Part shown: positions 1-11,078 of the stretch, piece by piece
How the letters are laid out: each line of letters starts with the position of its first letter
Numbering within the stretch: the first letter of the stretch is position 1
Assembly (NCBI RefSeq): GCF_000149955.1
Contig: NC_030987.1
Span: forward strand, 5,040,485 to 5,104,484
Source: Fusarium oxysporum f. sp. lycopersici 4287
Taxonomy: Eukaryota; Ascomycota; Sordariomycetes; Hypocreales; Nectriaceae
DNA: 64,000 bases
Direction of reading: 5' to 3'
Notes under the pieces: generated by a model
The model's input: only the letters and a program-made list of their open reading frames with translations
Database searches by the model: none
Told to the model about the DNA's origin: nothing
Made by a program: the position numbers and the translations under genes

Positions 1-3000
1 CTCAATATCCGTTGCAATGTCGGAGATCAGATCGATGCCCAACATGACACCAGTTCCGCGCACTTGCTGTTACCACATGTAGTTCCGTCGCACTGATGTC
101 GATTGTTTGTCTGTCAGACTATCTTTGTTCACAAGGACTGCAACAGTTGATGGAAGAATGCACTACCTTTACCTTTCGCTTTCTGCAGTCTGGATATGCA
201 TGTTAGCTTCCTTGCCAATGCATCAGGCTTGCATCTGGTAGACGCACTATTATAGACTATGCCGACTAGCCGACGCTTGCGTGGCAGCTCCAAACTAGTT
301 GAAGTACCTGCTTGGTCGGCGCATCGATCATTCCGTGAGCGTGGAGTTTTAGGTGCGAGCGTGGGCAGGTGTCTCTTAGCAGGTATCGTTCTGCTTAATA
401 GCAGAAACCATACTGTAACTCTACCTGGCTCTGTAGGCCTAACTTACTCTGCCGTGCACGTATGATCATAAGGAAAAACGATATACTGAGAGGTATTTGG
501 GCGGAGGTCGGAAACCAAATAGTAGCTCCGTGATTCATTCCTCTGGGGGGGTTGTCCCGGGCTGGCCTAGGCCAATTTGTTGGTCATGGCCTTATGACAT
601 GACGTGATAGATTGGGCTTAGATTGGGACCACATGTATGTAAATATTCGAGAACTGAACCAAGTGGATTATATACAGCAACTTTCAGTGGCCTATTACTA
701 ACGCAGGACATCGCTCAGGGTAAGACTATTCAAGAGTATATCACTAAAGTCGTTTCTCGGAGACTTCTGTGATTAATTTATAACACACTATACCCGGTTA
801 ATGCCGGGCTTGTCTCTAGCCATAGTCTCACCACGCTATGATCGGGCGCCAACTGGCACCCAGCCAGGAAGGTCGTGTTAATATCATCACGATGACGTCA
901 CAATTCTGCCTAGACTTAGGGTAATTTGCAATGGCGGTAGCCAAGGAGGGTCGGCGACAGGAAAGGGTTAAGCGTTGTGGAACATACGGCAAGACTGGTC
1001 ATAATAAAAGAACATGTCAAATAGTTATTAACACCTTTAGGCAATAGTACAGCGCTCTATTAAATAATTAAATGTCATGTTGTGATGTTATTCTATATTT
1101 TACAGTGAGCATCTTATCCTTTCCGACTCCCTTGTATATCCGACTCGCTTATCACATACGTTATAGGCTTAAATGGAAAATGGCAAGTAGGCCCATGCCC
1201 CACAAGTAATATAAAGAAAATGACTAATCTCTCCCTGTCACTCATCCAACCAATCAACGCGTTTAATGTTCTCGCCACTCATCTAGGCGTTAACTTACTC
1301 TTTACTAGACGTGAAATCACCTCTCTCTAGCACCTCAGAAAGGCTAGTTAGCCTCTGGCAACGGGTCTTCTCAGGGGACTATCCTACGTGTTAGTTACGG
1401 CATTAGCCATAAATTTATATCTCACTGGGAGGATTTTGCAGTAAGTATTATAAAAGGAGCCCTGCTTTCCTGGCAATTACAATGCCAACCCCGGACTCTC
1501 GACACATACTTAAGCAGGCCACCGAGTTAATTAAGGCATAGTATATAGACTTCGGAGTAATTAAATCCCCGCATAAGGCGTATTAAGAGCAGGTGGCGGC
1601 TGCGAGAGTGAATATCGACGAGGTATTTAACAGTCTATTTACTTATACTAAACCTTCTATCCAGTTAGCCCTTTAGAAACAGCTTACCGATTACTATAAC
1701 CGGCTAAGGGAACTACAACTAAACCACGATAAGACGATAAGACAGCAACAGGAACGCTATAAGGAAATCCTTAATGCCGCTATAAAGCAGCTCTGTGATA
1801 AGCTGAATACGGTAATTAAGCCATGCAAGACATTAAAACCTTTCCTGAAGGATGCAAATCTATAATCCAACCAAGGCCAGATTATCAGTTTATTAGACAG
1901 CCTAGAGAGACGTAACCCAGTGTTTAACGCGGATATGCAAACAGACCTAGAGCAGAGCATTATCTACGTCTGCATGGTAAGTATTCTATGCCCTGTGTTG
2001 ACCCTAGACTTCTGTTAACATATACAGCATAACGAGGCACAGTATCTGGATTCCGTCCCTAGTAGACGGAAACGCCGCCATACTAGTGGAGTACAGACCC
2101 GTGGAAGGCCGGATAAGATAATAAAAAAACAGACTCTAGAGAATCAAGGTTGGCCTGACAAGGTCAGACTATGCGATAATGGTCGAAAACGACAAAGAAA
2201 GTCTGCTGTGGAGGGTATTAAACCAGTCTGTGGGCAGGTATGCCTCGTATTTCGGAAGAAGCTAAAGCAATGGCTAGCTGCCCTCGTCCTCCCAAACAAC
2301 TTTAACGAGGCTGGCGTTGCCACCACTATCGCGAGCCTCGACTTGACGAAGGAAGTGGCGGAGTGCTAGGAACATATGCGCAAAACAGATAGAGTTCATT
2401 GGCGGCAAGGCCACAACGAGACTAAGCCTGTAGTAGCTGAGCGGCAAGTTGTAATCGTGTATTTTAAAGGACCGAAGTTTCCAGAAAAATACAAAACCGA
2501 TTAGGTGCCTATCAAAGAACTGCATAAATACAACCCTAGAGTTCACTCGTCTCTTATCCCTCACTCAAAAACGGTTTATAAATTCTTAACTAGTAAGCTA
2601 GGAGCATAATCAGGCATAAAGGCTAAGTAAGTTAAGTTAGGAGTTACTAACGGTATATCATCTAGTAATATTAAAGGTCCTATTAGTCCATGCCAATAAG
2701 TATACTAACACTATATCTCAAGAGGCAGGCACCTAGAAGCAGCAAACCTTATATAAATCTACTATAGTATGCGAGATAATTTCTTAAGACGACTATCCTA
2801 TAAAGGAAAAGTTAGAGGATTTCGCAGATGTTGGCGAATCCCAGATTACGCTAGCCCCCTGTCTATATACAGATGTGCCAGCTATGAACCTACAAAAGAA
2901 GGACTGGTTAAACTCTAAATCTGGAAAGAGAGACTCGCTAAACGGCAGGATTATCAGTTTACATAAAGATATTAGCGTCATATAAGCCGGTATAAACGAC

Positions 3001-3890
3001 CTTATTTAACCCAACGCCATACCTAGAAGTGGTTTGTTGGCTACTGCTAATGGGTATTAGGCAGCATCTAGACCTAGTTAACAGTAGATAGCAGGATATG
3101 CACTGGTAGCGATATCATCGATATCGGGGCCTCTCCCATCCATGCAACCTCTTCTGTCGCCTATCCCGACTCTTCGCAGTGCTAGAGTTGCATAATCTGG
3201 GCATATAATAGGGCAAGCAACGGGAAGAGAGGCTATAACTAAGTCTATCAAATTACCAGGAGTCTTGCAGATATTATATGGCAATGCACCTGTTAGTTTG
3301 AGCTCTGGATGGAGGCAGAATCCGACGCTGAATATAAGACCGCTTCAGCCCCAGCGGTTACTGTCCGGTCCTAACTCCTCGATCCCGAGTCTCTCGGAGA
3401 CTGGTTTGAGATGGGCTTTGACTCCGCCAGTGATATCGCCGGAGACTAACCATTTGCCACCCAATAGCCGCCGTACACAGCAGTGAAGAAGTTTCCTGTG
3501 CTACCTCGTCCGACAGAGACAATATCATATCAACGATATCGCCTTCTTGACCCCCTATAACAGCCAGATGCAGAAACTCGAGGCGGCCCTCAGCAAGGAG
3601 TTTAGGATCTGCTTTAGCAGGAGGAGCTTGGGGACCCTAGCAGTCGAAGGATTCAGGAATGATTCAGAGGGGGAAAAAACCTTACTTGAGCAGCATGACT
3701 TCCTCTAGTGACTACGAGATTGTAGCGTTTATAAATTAACTAAATATAACGTGGTTTATGAAGGAAGCATGGGCAATATTGCCAGACTGGCTGATTTTGA
3801 AGTTGACAACTTCAGCTGCGAACCGCCTGCGCGCCTGCAAGCGTACACACAGCTGGTACACAGAATACTAATCTACATAGTCAGAGCCTC
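1..3890. other. Decayed repeat-rich block without an intact gene
   Basis: No reading frame here is long or family-like enough to call a gene. Coding-like stretches broken by stops occur on the plus strand at about 1640-1980 (charged, coiled-coil-like) and 2040-2580 (basic, Lys/Arg-rich), and around 3260-3700. They resemble mutated transposon ORFs, but I cannot assign them to a family. The block is AT-rich with many TAA/TAG codons. The only recognisable motif is the zinc knuckle near 960-1019, listed separately. Confidence 0.5.
960..1019 (+). pseudogene. Carboxy-terminal zinc-knuckle relic of a pogo/Fot-type transposase
   Basis: The plus strand reads RCGTYGKTGHNKRTCQ. This matches the cysteine/histidine knuckle (CGxCGKTGHNxRTC) found at the end of many fungal Fot/pogo transposases. 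The second cysteine is Tyr, which fits a G-to-A transition. No DDE catalytic region is readable nearby, so this is only the tail of a decayed element. The family assignment rests on this motif alone. Confidence 0.55.
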
Positions 3891-4020
3891 CATTTGGTAT
3901 GGCTTTTATTTCATCACGACTTTTAAATAATTCACCATCTGGTGTTGAAGTCATCTGTTTACATCGGGGGTGGCTGGGTGTAGGGCGAGTGATTCCAGAC
4001 TTTTGGCGTAACATTCTAAA

Positions 4021-5583
4021 TCAGGTAAACAAAGCTCCATCTCTACTCAAAGCCCATTCGACCAATGGTTCAAGCTGCTCCTCAATCTCCCTCTTACACC
4101 CCTGGAGCCATTTCCAGTGCTCCTCGCATTCATCAAATATACGCCCCAAATCATCATATAATGCATCTATATCTTCTGGTACCCACTTATCATCCTTAAT
4201 CTGGATACGTTCCCAGATATACCTACACTTCTCGCGACGAAACTTAAGCATCGTAATATCGTTGGATTTGAGGATATAGTTGAAGTCCTGCTGAAGACAA
4301 GGAGTATTCTGCATACTGCAGCTCCACTCATTAGAGTACTTCCAGGGTAAGTGTTGCCCAGTAAGTGTTTGTAAGTCGTGTAAACCACTTGAGAGCTGCC
4401 ACGATAGGTTGCGGAGTTCATGCCCGATGAGGCATAAGAGCCAGTCACTAAGTACCTTTCCTAGCTCCTGTCGGCCATGAGTTTTGGCGAAGCAGGAGTT
4501 ACATCGGTATGTGTTGAGCAAGGGCTCTGTGATTTCTTTTTCATCCCACGTTATATCCCCTTCGCGATTGGGCCCTCTTCTCGCGGGCTTCCAATGGTGA
4601 TGGGTCCCACCAAACCGAAACTCTCGCAGCTCTTGCCAGCGCGCGCATCCAGGACATCGAACCATCCACATCGACCAATGCTGTTCACGAGCACCCTTTC
4701 TATGGAAGAGACCAAGAGGCGCATTAAAGAGTGGTCTCTTGTGATTCAGATATTCTGAAACCCCTGGAAAATATCGATCGACGCGTGATCCAAATACGAC
4801 TTGGCGGCTTGGGACAATGGGTAGCCGTCGAGTGCCTCCCGTCTCGTCGAATAGTTGCCATATTTCGTCTTGTTGGAATCGGCACTCGTTGCACTTTCGA
4901 AGCCATCGCTTCTTCCCACAATTCTCACCCTCCACAGCCAGGGCATTCTGATCGAGCAAGTTTATCCGATCTTGTTGTGTCATTTTGTCAAGCTGGTCCT
5001 GGTTTATGCCTTTGAAACCCTCCATGTCATAATATTGGAGTAGGTCCAGATTGTTGATTGAAAAATCGCCGCTCAGATGTCCTTTGCCTGAGGTAACGCA
5101 GATAAAGTATCTAAAACGCTGCTTTTGCGCTTCCCAAAGGGAGACTTTGGCATCAAGCTCGGCTTGTTCTGTATTTGTGTTTCGATGCGGTATGTGCCTT
5201 GTTTGCTCCCACGTAGTGACCATTCTAGCGGCGGGAGATCCGGGAAGAGGCTTCCTGTATCGCAATCTGAGAATAGAATGGTTATCAAAGTGCTTGTGAG
5301 AGAGAAGACGCAGACAGTTAGTGCAGGCCCATCGCATCTTCTCCCAAGCTGGGTCGGTCCAGTCTGGTCTCAGGCTGGTATCCCTAGACCGGAAAAAGAG
5401 ATAAGGGCCGCCATACTCAGGCACTAACTCAAGCGCCAAAAGACGCTCTGCAAAATGCTTCTGCTTTGGGTTAATGAGACGTCGAAAGTGGGCATTGGCC
5501 TGACTGATCGATATGAAGCTGATGGGGTCAAGTAAGCGGATGATGTAGCACTGGAGTTCTGTCGGTAGAAGTTCTAGAGACAT
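4021..5583 (-). CDS. F-box domain protein with cysteine-pair motifs
   Basis: This is an uninterrupted 520-residue reading frame with no intron needed. Residues 3-45 form a typical fungal F-box (LELLPTELQCYIIRLLDPIS), which would bind the Skp1 subunit of an SCF ubiquitin ligase. The rest has no repeat type I recognise. It carries spaced cysteine pairs (CTNC near residue 86, CNEC near 231, CPGC near 314, CNSC near 361) that could form zinc-binding knuckles. It ends in an acidic, Trp-rich helical segment. Proteins of this length with an amino-terminal F-box and scattered CxxC pairs are common lineage-expanded fungal families, and the substrate cannot be inferred. It lies between decayed repeats and the MULE/LINE nest but shows no stop or frameshift, so it appears to be under coding constraint. 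The start is the first Met, immediately before the F-box. Confidence 0.85.
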   Translation of the reverse strand: MSLELLPTELQCYIIRLLDPISFISISQANAHFRRLINPKQKHFAERLLALELVPEYGGPYLFFRSRDTSLRPDWTDPAWEKMRWACTNCLRLLSHKHFDNHSILRLRYRKPLPGSPAARMVTTWEQTRHIPHRNTNTEQAELDAKVSLWEAQKQRFRYFICVTSGKGHLSGDFSINNLDLLQYYDMEGFKGINQDQLDKMTQQDRINLLDQNALAVEGENCGKKRWLRKCNECRFQQDEIWQLFDETGGTRRLPIVPSRQVVFGSRVDRYFPGVSEYLNHKRPLFNAPLGLFHRKGAREQHWSMWMVRCPGCARWQELREFRFGGTHHHWKPARRGPNREGDITWDEKEITEPLLNTYRCNSCFAKTHGRQELGKVLSDWLLCLIGHELRNLSWQLSSGLHDLQTLTGQHLPWKYSNEWSCSMQNTPCLQQDFNYILKSNDITMLKFRREKCRYIWERIQIKDDKWVPEDIDALYDDLGRIFDECEEHWKWLQGCKREIEEQLEPLVEWALSRDGALFT

Positions 5584-5823
5584 CTCGCTTGTACTATAGC
5601 TAGCAGTTTAAGAAGATTCTCAGAGTGGTTGGGAGTTGGTTTCTTGTTGTAACTTCAACCCTGACTTTGTTTTTGAGGCTATGCATTGTGAAGCGGGGTT
5701 ACGCGCAATAATTATTAGTCCGGGCCTTGCGATAGGCGGATTGAATGAATGAGGCGTATTGTCGCAGGGTAGGCATGATCTTCCCGACCCCAGGAAACAA
5801 CTGCGTTAGTAAACTGGCTGTTG
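5584..5823. other. Spacer and flank of the foldback repeat
   Basis: This is the upstream region of the F-box gene. Positions 5756-5823 already match the dispersed repeat seen at 49477 (the GTCGCAGGGTAGGCAT motif). On the minus strand the repeat can be read as a short conserved peptide, QLFPGVGKIMPTLR. The same peptide (with small changes) is readable in the other copies at about 8865-8897 and 49477-49530, so the repeat may derive from a coding sequence. Confidence 0.5.
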
Positions 5824-5974
5824 CACTGAGCGTGCTTAAAGGGTTAAAGTGAATATGATGAGCAGCAGCAAGTATGTTGATTGATTGTTGTTGAGTTGTC
5901 TCTTGTGCGGGGTATTCCATCCCGCAGAGTTACTTAAAGCATATACCTAGATTACTAATGCAGTTGTTTCCTGA

Positions 5975-6076
5975 GGGGCCCCATAGGGACACGCCTAGGC
6001 GCCTCTCCACTTCTGCACGCGTAGGCGTGCGGATTATGTCAGCCCCCAATTTGGCACAACTCCACAACTGCATTTC
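5975..6076 (+). repeat. Left terminal inverted repeat of the MULE
   Basis: This 102-bp repeat is matched in inverted orientation by 8759-8860 with a single mismatch. Such high identity implies recent transposition or a lack of mutation since. Confidence 0.95.
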
Positions 6077-6138
6077 TCAGGGGCTGCGGCTATTGCTGCC
6101 ATTGCTAACCACAACCGTAGTTTTCAGGGGTTGCCGTT

Positions 6139-8697
6139 ATGGCGCAGACGGCATTTCCTGATGATGTGCTTCCGCCAGAGGGCACGTACGACTCGCGAGA
6201 GGCTCTACTCACAGCTATCAATGAATGGGCAGCACCAAGAGGATACGCGTTCGTAACTGGGAGATCGTCGCGATCAACCAGCGGCAGGCAGATTATCACA
6301 AACGCATGTGATCGATGGTGTCGGCCACCAAGCGCCTCAAGGGACCACCAGCGCAAGACTACTACGCGAGGAACCAACTGCCGGTTCTCTATCATCGCGA
6401 AGGAATCCCTAGATAAGACGACTTGGTCTTTAAGGCATCGTCCGGATCCACAATTTTCTTCACACAACCATGAACCAAGTTGGCACAAATCGGCGCACCC
6501 AGTCCATCGGCAGCTCTCGGATGTGGACAGGTCAACAATCAGCCGCCTTACGAACGCTGGTGTAGCGCCAAAAGGTATCAGGACTTATATTCGCCAGAAC
6601 TCGAATACCATTGCAACCCAGCAAGATATCTACAACCGTCTCGCAGATAGCAAACGAGAGCTCTGTGAGGGTCAGAGCACTATACATGCTTTTGCTAACC
6701 AGCTAGACAAGGAAGGGTTCTGGAACCGGATGCAGCTTGACTCAGATAACTGAATCACGGCGGTGTTGTTCGCCCATCCGGATTTATTGGCATACTTGAA
6801 GGCTTACCCAGATCTACTTTTCTTGGACTGCACATACAAAACGAACAAATACGGAATGCCGCTGCTTGATATGATTGGTGTTGATGCCTGTCAGCGATCC
6901 TTCTGTATCGCCTTCGCATTCCTTAATGGCGAGGCTGAGCAGGACTTCATATGGGCCTTGGACCGGCTCAGGTCCCTGTATGAACTCTGCAACACAAGGT
7001 TTCCATCTGTTATTCTGACTGACCGTGATAAGGCCTGTATGAACGCTGTAGAGAGCTGCTTTCCGTCTTCGATCTCCCTGCTATGCCTGTGGCATGCGAA
7101 TAAGGCGGTCCTCCGCTATTGCCAGCCAACATTCGTACACCATAAGCAAGGGTCTGAGGCCTATCAGCAAGGTCTGAGCGATTGGAATGACTTTTTCAAC
7201 CACTGGCATTCGATTATGAGGTCGTCAGATGAACAGGCATTTGACCAGCGCGTACAAGAGCTTGAAAAGCGCTATCTGCCTCAATATCTCGAAGAGGTTG
7301 GCTACATCAAGTCCAACTGGCTCGATCCGTACAAGAAAAAGCTCGTTAAGGCCTGGGTCGACCAGCACCCTCACTTTGGTAATGTGGTCACCTCACGGGT
7401 TGAGGGTATCCATGGGCTCCTTAAGAGCCACCTCAAGAAATCTACGCTAGATCTCTTCGAGGCGTGGAGAGCTATGAAACATGCGCTTCTTAATCAATTA
7501 TCTGAGCTGCGCTCCAACCAAGTCAGGCAGCAAATGCGAATACCAATTGAGCTCTCTGGATCACTATATAGTGCCATACGTGGCTGGATATCTCACGAGG
7601 CTTTACGCAAAGTTGAAGAACAGCGGAAGCGGCTTATGAAAGAAGACCTGCCTAGTTGTACCGGTACATTCTCTCGATCCCACGGCCTCCCTTGCGCCCA
7701 TATTCTCAAGGCTCTACAAGAGCAAGGCCAAACCCTTCGCTTGGAGCATTTTCACCCGCATTGGCATTTGAGTCGTCATGGTGTTCATCAGGTGCTATTG
7801 GAGCCTCGACACCGATCTAATCGAATAGCTGCCGATTCTACCACAAGTAAATCGCAATCGAGCACTCAGAGAGAACCAAGTGCATTCGAGGCAGTTCAGG
7901 CAGCAGCGCAGCCAAAAGCACGACCTACATGCAGTAGATGCCACAAATTAGGACACAAGATGACGTCAAAGGCATGCCCTCAACGGTACGAGGGGATTTT
8001 GTATTTGTCATCATCGTCAGCACAGGTAGAAGCAATGCCAGTGGCACTCTCGCCAGCATTATCCGGGGAAGCACGACCAGCAGCAGCAGTATCTGCATCT
8101 GTATCATCTTTGCAGGAAGGGGAACCACTGGAAGACCCATCATCAGGATTATCCGGACATGCTGGGTCTGGCAGGGATGATACTAGCTGCATTGTCGTTA
8201 GTATAGAGACAGCAGCATCATCGGCAGTGTCATCAGCAAAACCATCGACACAGGGAGGGAAGTCGCCAGTAGCATCATCTTCAACAGCATCAGTGGCGCC
8301 GACACTAAGATATGATGACCCACAAGCCATCTATCGGAGATATGTTGCTGCTCGAGATGCTTGGTATAAGGCGCAGCCTCGTGGTAGCGTCAAAACTAAC
8401 CAGCAGTATCGGAGGGCGTTAGGTCTACCTTTGCGGTATGACAAAGCAAGCTACCAGTGGTGTCTTGACTGGAAGCAGATGGGCAAACTCTGTACGACAC
8501 CGACCGGATCTAGAGATTGGAGTAAGGAAGAGATGATGGCGTACCTGGATTGGAGTAAAGCAGAAGATGATCGGGTGGAGGCTCAGGTAGCGGCAGAGAT
8601 GGAAAGTAATCCATTTTCTAGCAGAAGAGGCTTGCGCGACATCTGGGAGGCGGCTGAGAATGATGGAAAAGAGCAGCAGGAATTGTATTCAGCTTGA
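6139..8697 (+). pseudogene. MULE transposase with one in-frame stop
   Basis: One reading frame of 853 codons is interrupted only by TGA at 6751-6753, where the family suggests an Arg (CGA) by position. The first 204 residues hold the FAR1/WRKY-like DNA-binding region. After the stop come the MULE catalytic domain with FLDCTYKTN (first Asp), ILTDRDKACMNA (second Asp) and SRVEGIHGLLK (Glu). These are followed by a SWIM-like CxG-HGLPCAH zinc motif, a CCHC knuckle (CSRCHKLGHKMTSKACP), a Ser/Ala-rich linker and a conserved carboxy-terminal module (QYRRALGLPLRYDKA ... WCLDWKQMG). The same terminal module survives in the deleted MULE at 14921-15704. The single CpG-to-TpG type stop suggests the copy was functional until recently. 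Readthrough or two-protein expression cannot be excluded. Confidence 0.85.
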
Positions 8698-8758
8698 TAA
8701 TTAGGAATCATTGCAGTTCTGAATCTCGGGATTCTGAAACCCGCCAGCCTCAAAACTC

Positions 8759-8860
8759 GAAATGCAGTTGTGGAGTTGTGCCAAATTGGGTGCTGACATA
8801 ATCCGCACGCCTACGCGTGCAGAAGTGGAGAGGCGCCTAGGCGTGTCCCTATGGGGCCCC
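8759..8860 (-). repeat. Right terminal inverted repeat of the MULE
   Basis: This is the inverted partner of 5975-6076. It begins GAAATGCAGTTGTGGAG and ends GGGGCCCC, followed directly by the 9-bp duplication GTTTCCTGA. Confidence 0.95.
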
Positions 8861-8930
8861 GTTTCCTGAGGCCGTGAAGATCATGCCTACCCTGCGACAC
8901 TAGCTGTATGCTTTAAGTAACTCTGCGGAA

Positions 8931-10455
8931 GCAGACGACACGGCCATCCTGTCCATAGGCGACACAGTAGACGAGACTTCTGCCATGGCATCTAGTTCCA
9001 TCGCCGAGATGGTGCGATGGGGCGCGGAGAATGGCGTGTCCTTCGACACGAAGAAGACCGAAGTCATGCATTTCTCCCGCAGCAAACTCAGGACTGCGCC
9101 GGCAGTACGCCACGGCGATGTCGAGAAATACCCTGAACCAGCTCTACGCTGGCTTGGTATCTGGTTGGATAGCAGACTATCTTTTCGACATGAAGTCGAA
9201 AAGTGGGCGGCCAAAGCAAAGGCGGTGGCTTATCATTTGCGGGGGCTCACCAATCACCGTCCTCCACAGAGAAAGCGGGATACCACCAGTCGATCAATTG
9301 CTTGACGTGAGGCGACTTAGGTTCTCCGCACGACTCAAATCGCTGGATGAGGCTCATCCTCTGGCGATCCGAACGCGCCCGCCCCGACAGCCTACTTACC
9401 ACGACCTCATCAAACGAAGATATCAAATACAGGCAGAGAGCAGCTTCAGGACGCGCCTTCGACGTGCAAACGAACTCTTTGCACCCTGTACGCGGCCGAA
9501 ACTCGTCTATCGATGCTTCCATCAAGAACAGATGCCTCCACTGCAGACAGCGTCTAAAGAGAAATCGGCTGACGCCTTTTCCCGCTGGGTCGAGTCTCTC
9601 GACCCGCTCACCTTGGTCGTATACTCGGATGGCTCTCTTTCCTCAGAAGGGGCTGCCAGCTACGGCTTCACCATTCATCAGAACAATGTCCCCATCTTCG
9701 ATGGATCAGGTCGCCTTGGGCCTGCCGAGGTCTTCGACGCTGAAGCTACTGGGGCATTAGAGGGCCTCAAAGCTGCCCTAAACCTGCAAGGGTCAGCAGC
9801 GCAAACCATTTTCATCTGTCTAGATAACCTCGCGGCCGCCACGTGCCTGCGAGGCATGCCCTCCGACTCCTCTTAAGATGTCTTTCTTGAGTTTCAGGCT
9901 CTAGCGGCATCGCACGGAGCCACACAAGTACTCTGGGTCCTAGGATACTCCTCTATCCCTGGTAATGAACAGGCCGACAAACTGGCAAAAGCAGCGTTAT
10001 CACTCCTCGAACCTGAAGGTGCTTAACTAACGCTGGCTTACCTACGACGGATCGCAAGACAAAAACCAAAAGAAGCATTCGAGATATGGTAGTCTACCTC
10101 CGCTCCTAAGCAATACAAGAGACTTAACCTTAAGGCGACCACAGGCTGCCCACCAGAGCTGACGCTCCCGCTCGCAGCCTTACACCACTTGCTGGCAGCG
10201 AGGTCCCTCCACGGGGACTTCGCCGCGTATCACGAGAGGTTCAACCACGGCGATACGCGCCTGGTCTGCTCATGCGGCCAACGCAAAGCACCGGATCATA
10301 TCTTCTACTGCAGAAAGGTACCGCCGCGTCATCAGATGAGGCTAGCGCCCTCACCGAATGCAGCAGTCAATCTAGCAATAGGAAGAGACTTTACCAAGTT
10401 TATCAATCTGTCTAAAGACAGCGCGTTCTTTGGGAAAATTTGCCCTCGCTACTAG
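8931..10455 (+). pseudogene. LINE ORF2 remnant: end of reverse transcriptase, RNase H and zinc knuckle
   Basis: Reading begins at ADDTAILSIGDTVDETSA, the Tad-type palm region, and continues through LRWLGIWLDSRLSF. At about 9255-9260 the frame jumps from GLTN directly to TVLHRESGIPP. The roughly 100 residues normally found between these motifs are missing, so this is an internal deletion with frameshift. The RNase H domain follows with its acidic residues visible: VYSDGS (Asp), FDAEATGALEG (Glu), ICLDNLA (Asp) and GNEQADKLA (Asp). A TAA at 9874-9876 breaks it, consistent with CAA to TAA. The terminal CxC-x7-H-x4-C knuckle (CSCGQRKAPDHIFYC) lies at about 10270-10310. The copy cannot be autonomous. 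Confidence 0.88.
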
Positions 10456-10950
10456 GCGCTCACGACTTGAGAAGCACTCGCGACTCTCTTTCTTTCGCTA
10501 CCATCGACGTATTTCCTTGTTACCTTTCCTTTCTCTCTCATATACTCACGGCCAGATGAAGGGCGGGCCAACGCCCCTCATTTGGCCGCGACTACCTTGA
10601 GGCAGTTTCAAGCTGCGCATGCACAGGCTGATCTCAGCCTCCCTGATATCAGGCTCCAAAAGCAGTTGCGATATGCCGGCTGCGCCTTGTCATCCCGCTG
10701 ACGGGTAACAGGCTCGATAGGATGCGCCATTTGTGCCGATGATATGCTGGATAGAGTGTGGTCTACCGACGCGTCTGCAAGAATCAGGATCTGGGGGGAG
10801 ACTAATTTCGCGTAGCGAATGACTAATCATTCTCTCAGCCAATGGTACTTCTGTAATTAGCGTATAGATAGATTCCCAATTCTCTAGCTCAGCACGTCCT
10901 TTGCCCCAGTAGGGGACTTTCGGGGCCTACGGCCCCCCGGACGAAAAATA

Positions 10951-10973
10951 TACATAACATAACATACATAACA
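10951..10973 (+). repeat. Simple CATAA-type 3' tail of the LINE
   Basis: Imperfect repeats of CATAA/CATACATAA lie exactly at the 3' end of the element, next to the right-hand target duplication. Such short A-rich tails are typical of Tad-clade LINEs. Confidence 0.75.
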
Positions 10974-11078
10974 TAAGTGACTCTGCGGAATGGAATACCC
11001 CGCACGAAAAACAACAATCAATCAATACATTTACTGCTGCGCATTACATTCACTTTAACCCTTTAAGCACGCTCAGTG

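Larger units (their letters stand above)
5975..8860 (+). mobile_element. Nearly intact Mutator-like element (MULE), 2886 bp
   Basis: The element is bounded by 102-bp terminal inverted repeats (5975-6076 and 8759-8860) that start GGGGCCCCATAGGGACACGC. They differ at one position (CAGCCCCC versus CAGCACCC). A 9-bp direct duplication, GTTTCCTGA, flanks it at 5966-5974 and 8861-8869. Removing the element and one duplication restores the surrounding foldback repeat, which matches the related copy at 49477. Long terminal inverted repeats, a 9-bp duplication and the encoded transposase together identify a MULE. Because GGGGCCCC is palindromic, the exact edge is ambiguous by one base. Confidence 0.95.
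8931..10973 (+). mobile_element. 5'-truncated Tad-like non-LTR retrotransposon (LINE), 2043 bp
   Basis: The element starts inside the reverse transcriptase, at the ADD of its YADD active site, and ends in an A-rich CATAA-type tail. It is flanked by a 17-bp duplication, TAAGTRACTCTGCGGAA, at 8914-8930 and 10974-10990, with one mismatch. Five-prime truncation, a variable-length duplication and a simple 3' tail are the hallmarks of target-primed reverse transcription. It inserted into one arm of the foldback repeat, so it is younger than that repeat. Confidence 0.9.
5824..11078. repeat. Foldback (MITE-like) repeat of about 300 bp, split by two later insertions
   Basis: Three pieces (5824-5974, 8870-8930 and 10991-11078) join into one palindromic element once the MULE, the LINE and one copy of each target duplication are removed. 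Both ends read CACTGAGCGTGCTTAAAGGG inward. The two arms share further blocks in inverted order, including CCGCAGAGT(T/C)ACTTAAAGC and GCGGGGTATTCCAT. The short middle contains the GTCGCAGGGTAGGCATGATC motif. I could not find a convincing target duplication of the foldback itself. A related copy lies at 49477-49638. Confidence 0.75.

Noticed and set aside
3260..3720. Possible helicase-like motif (DIAFLTPYNSQMQKLEAAL)
   Set aside because: A single weak motif in a stop-rich context, not enough for a family call.
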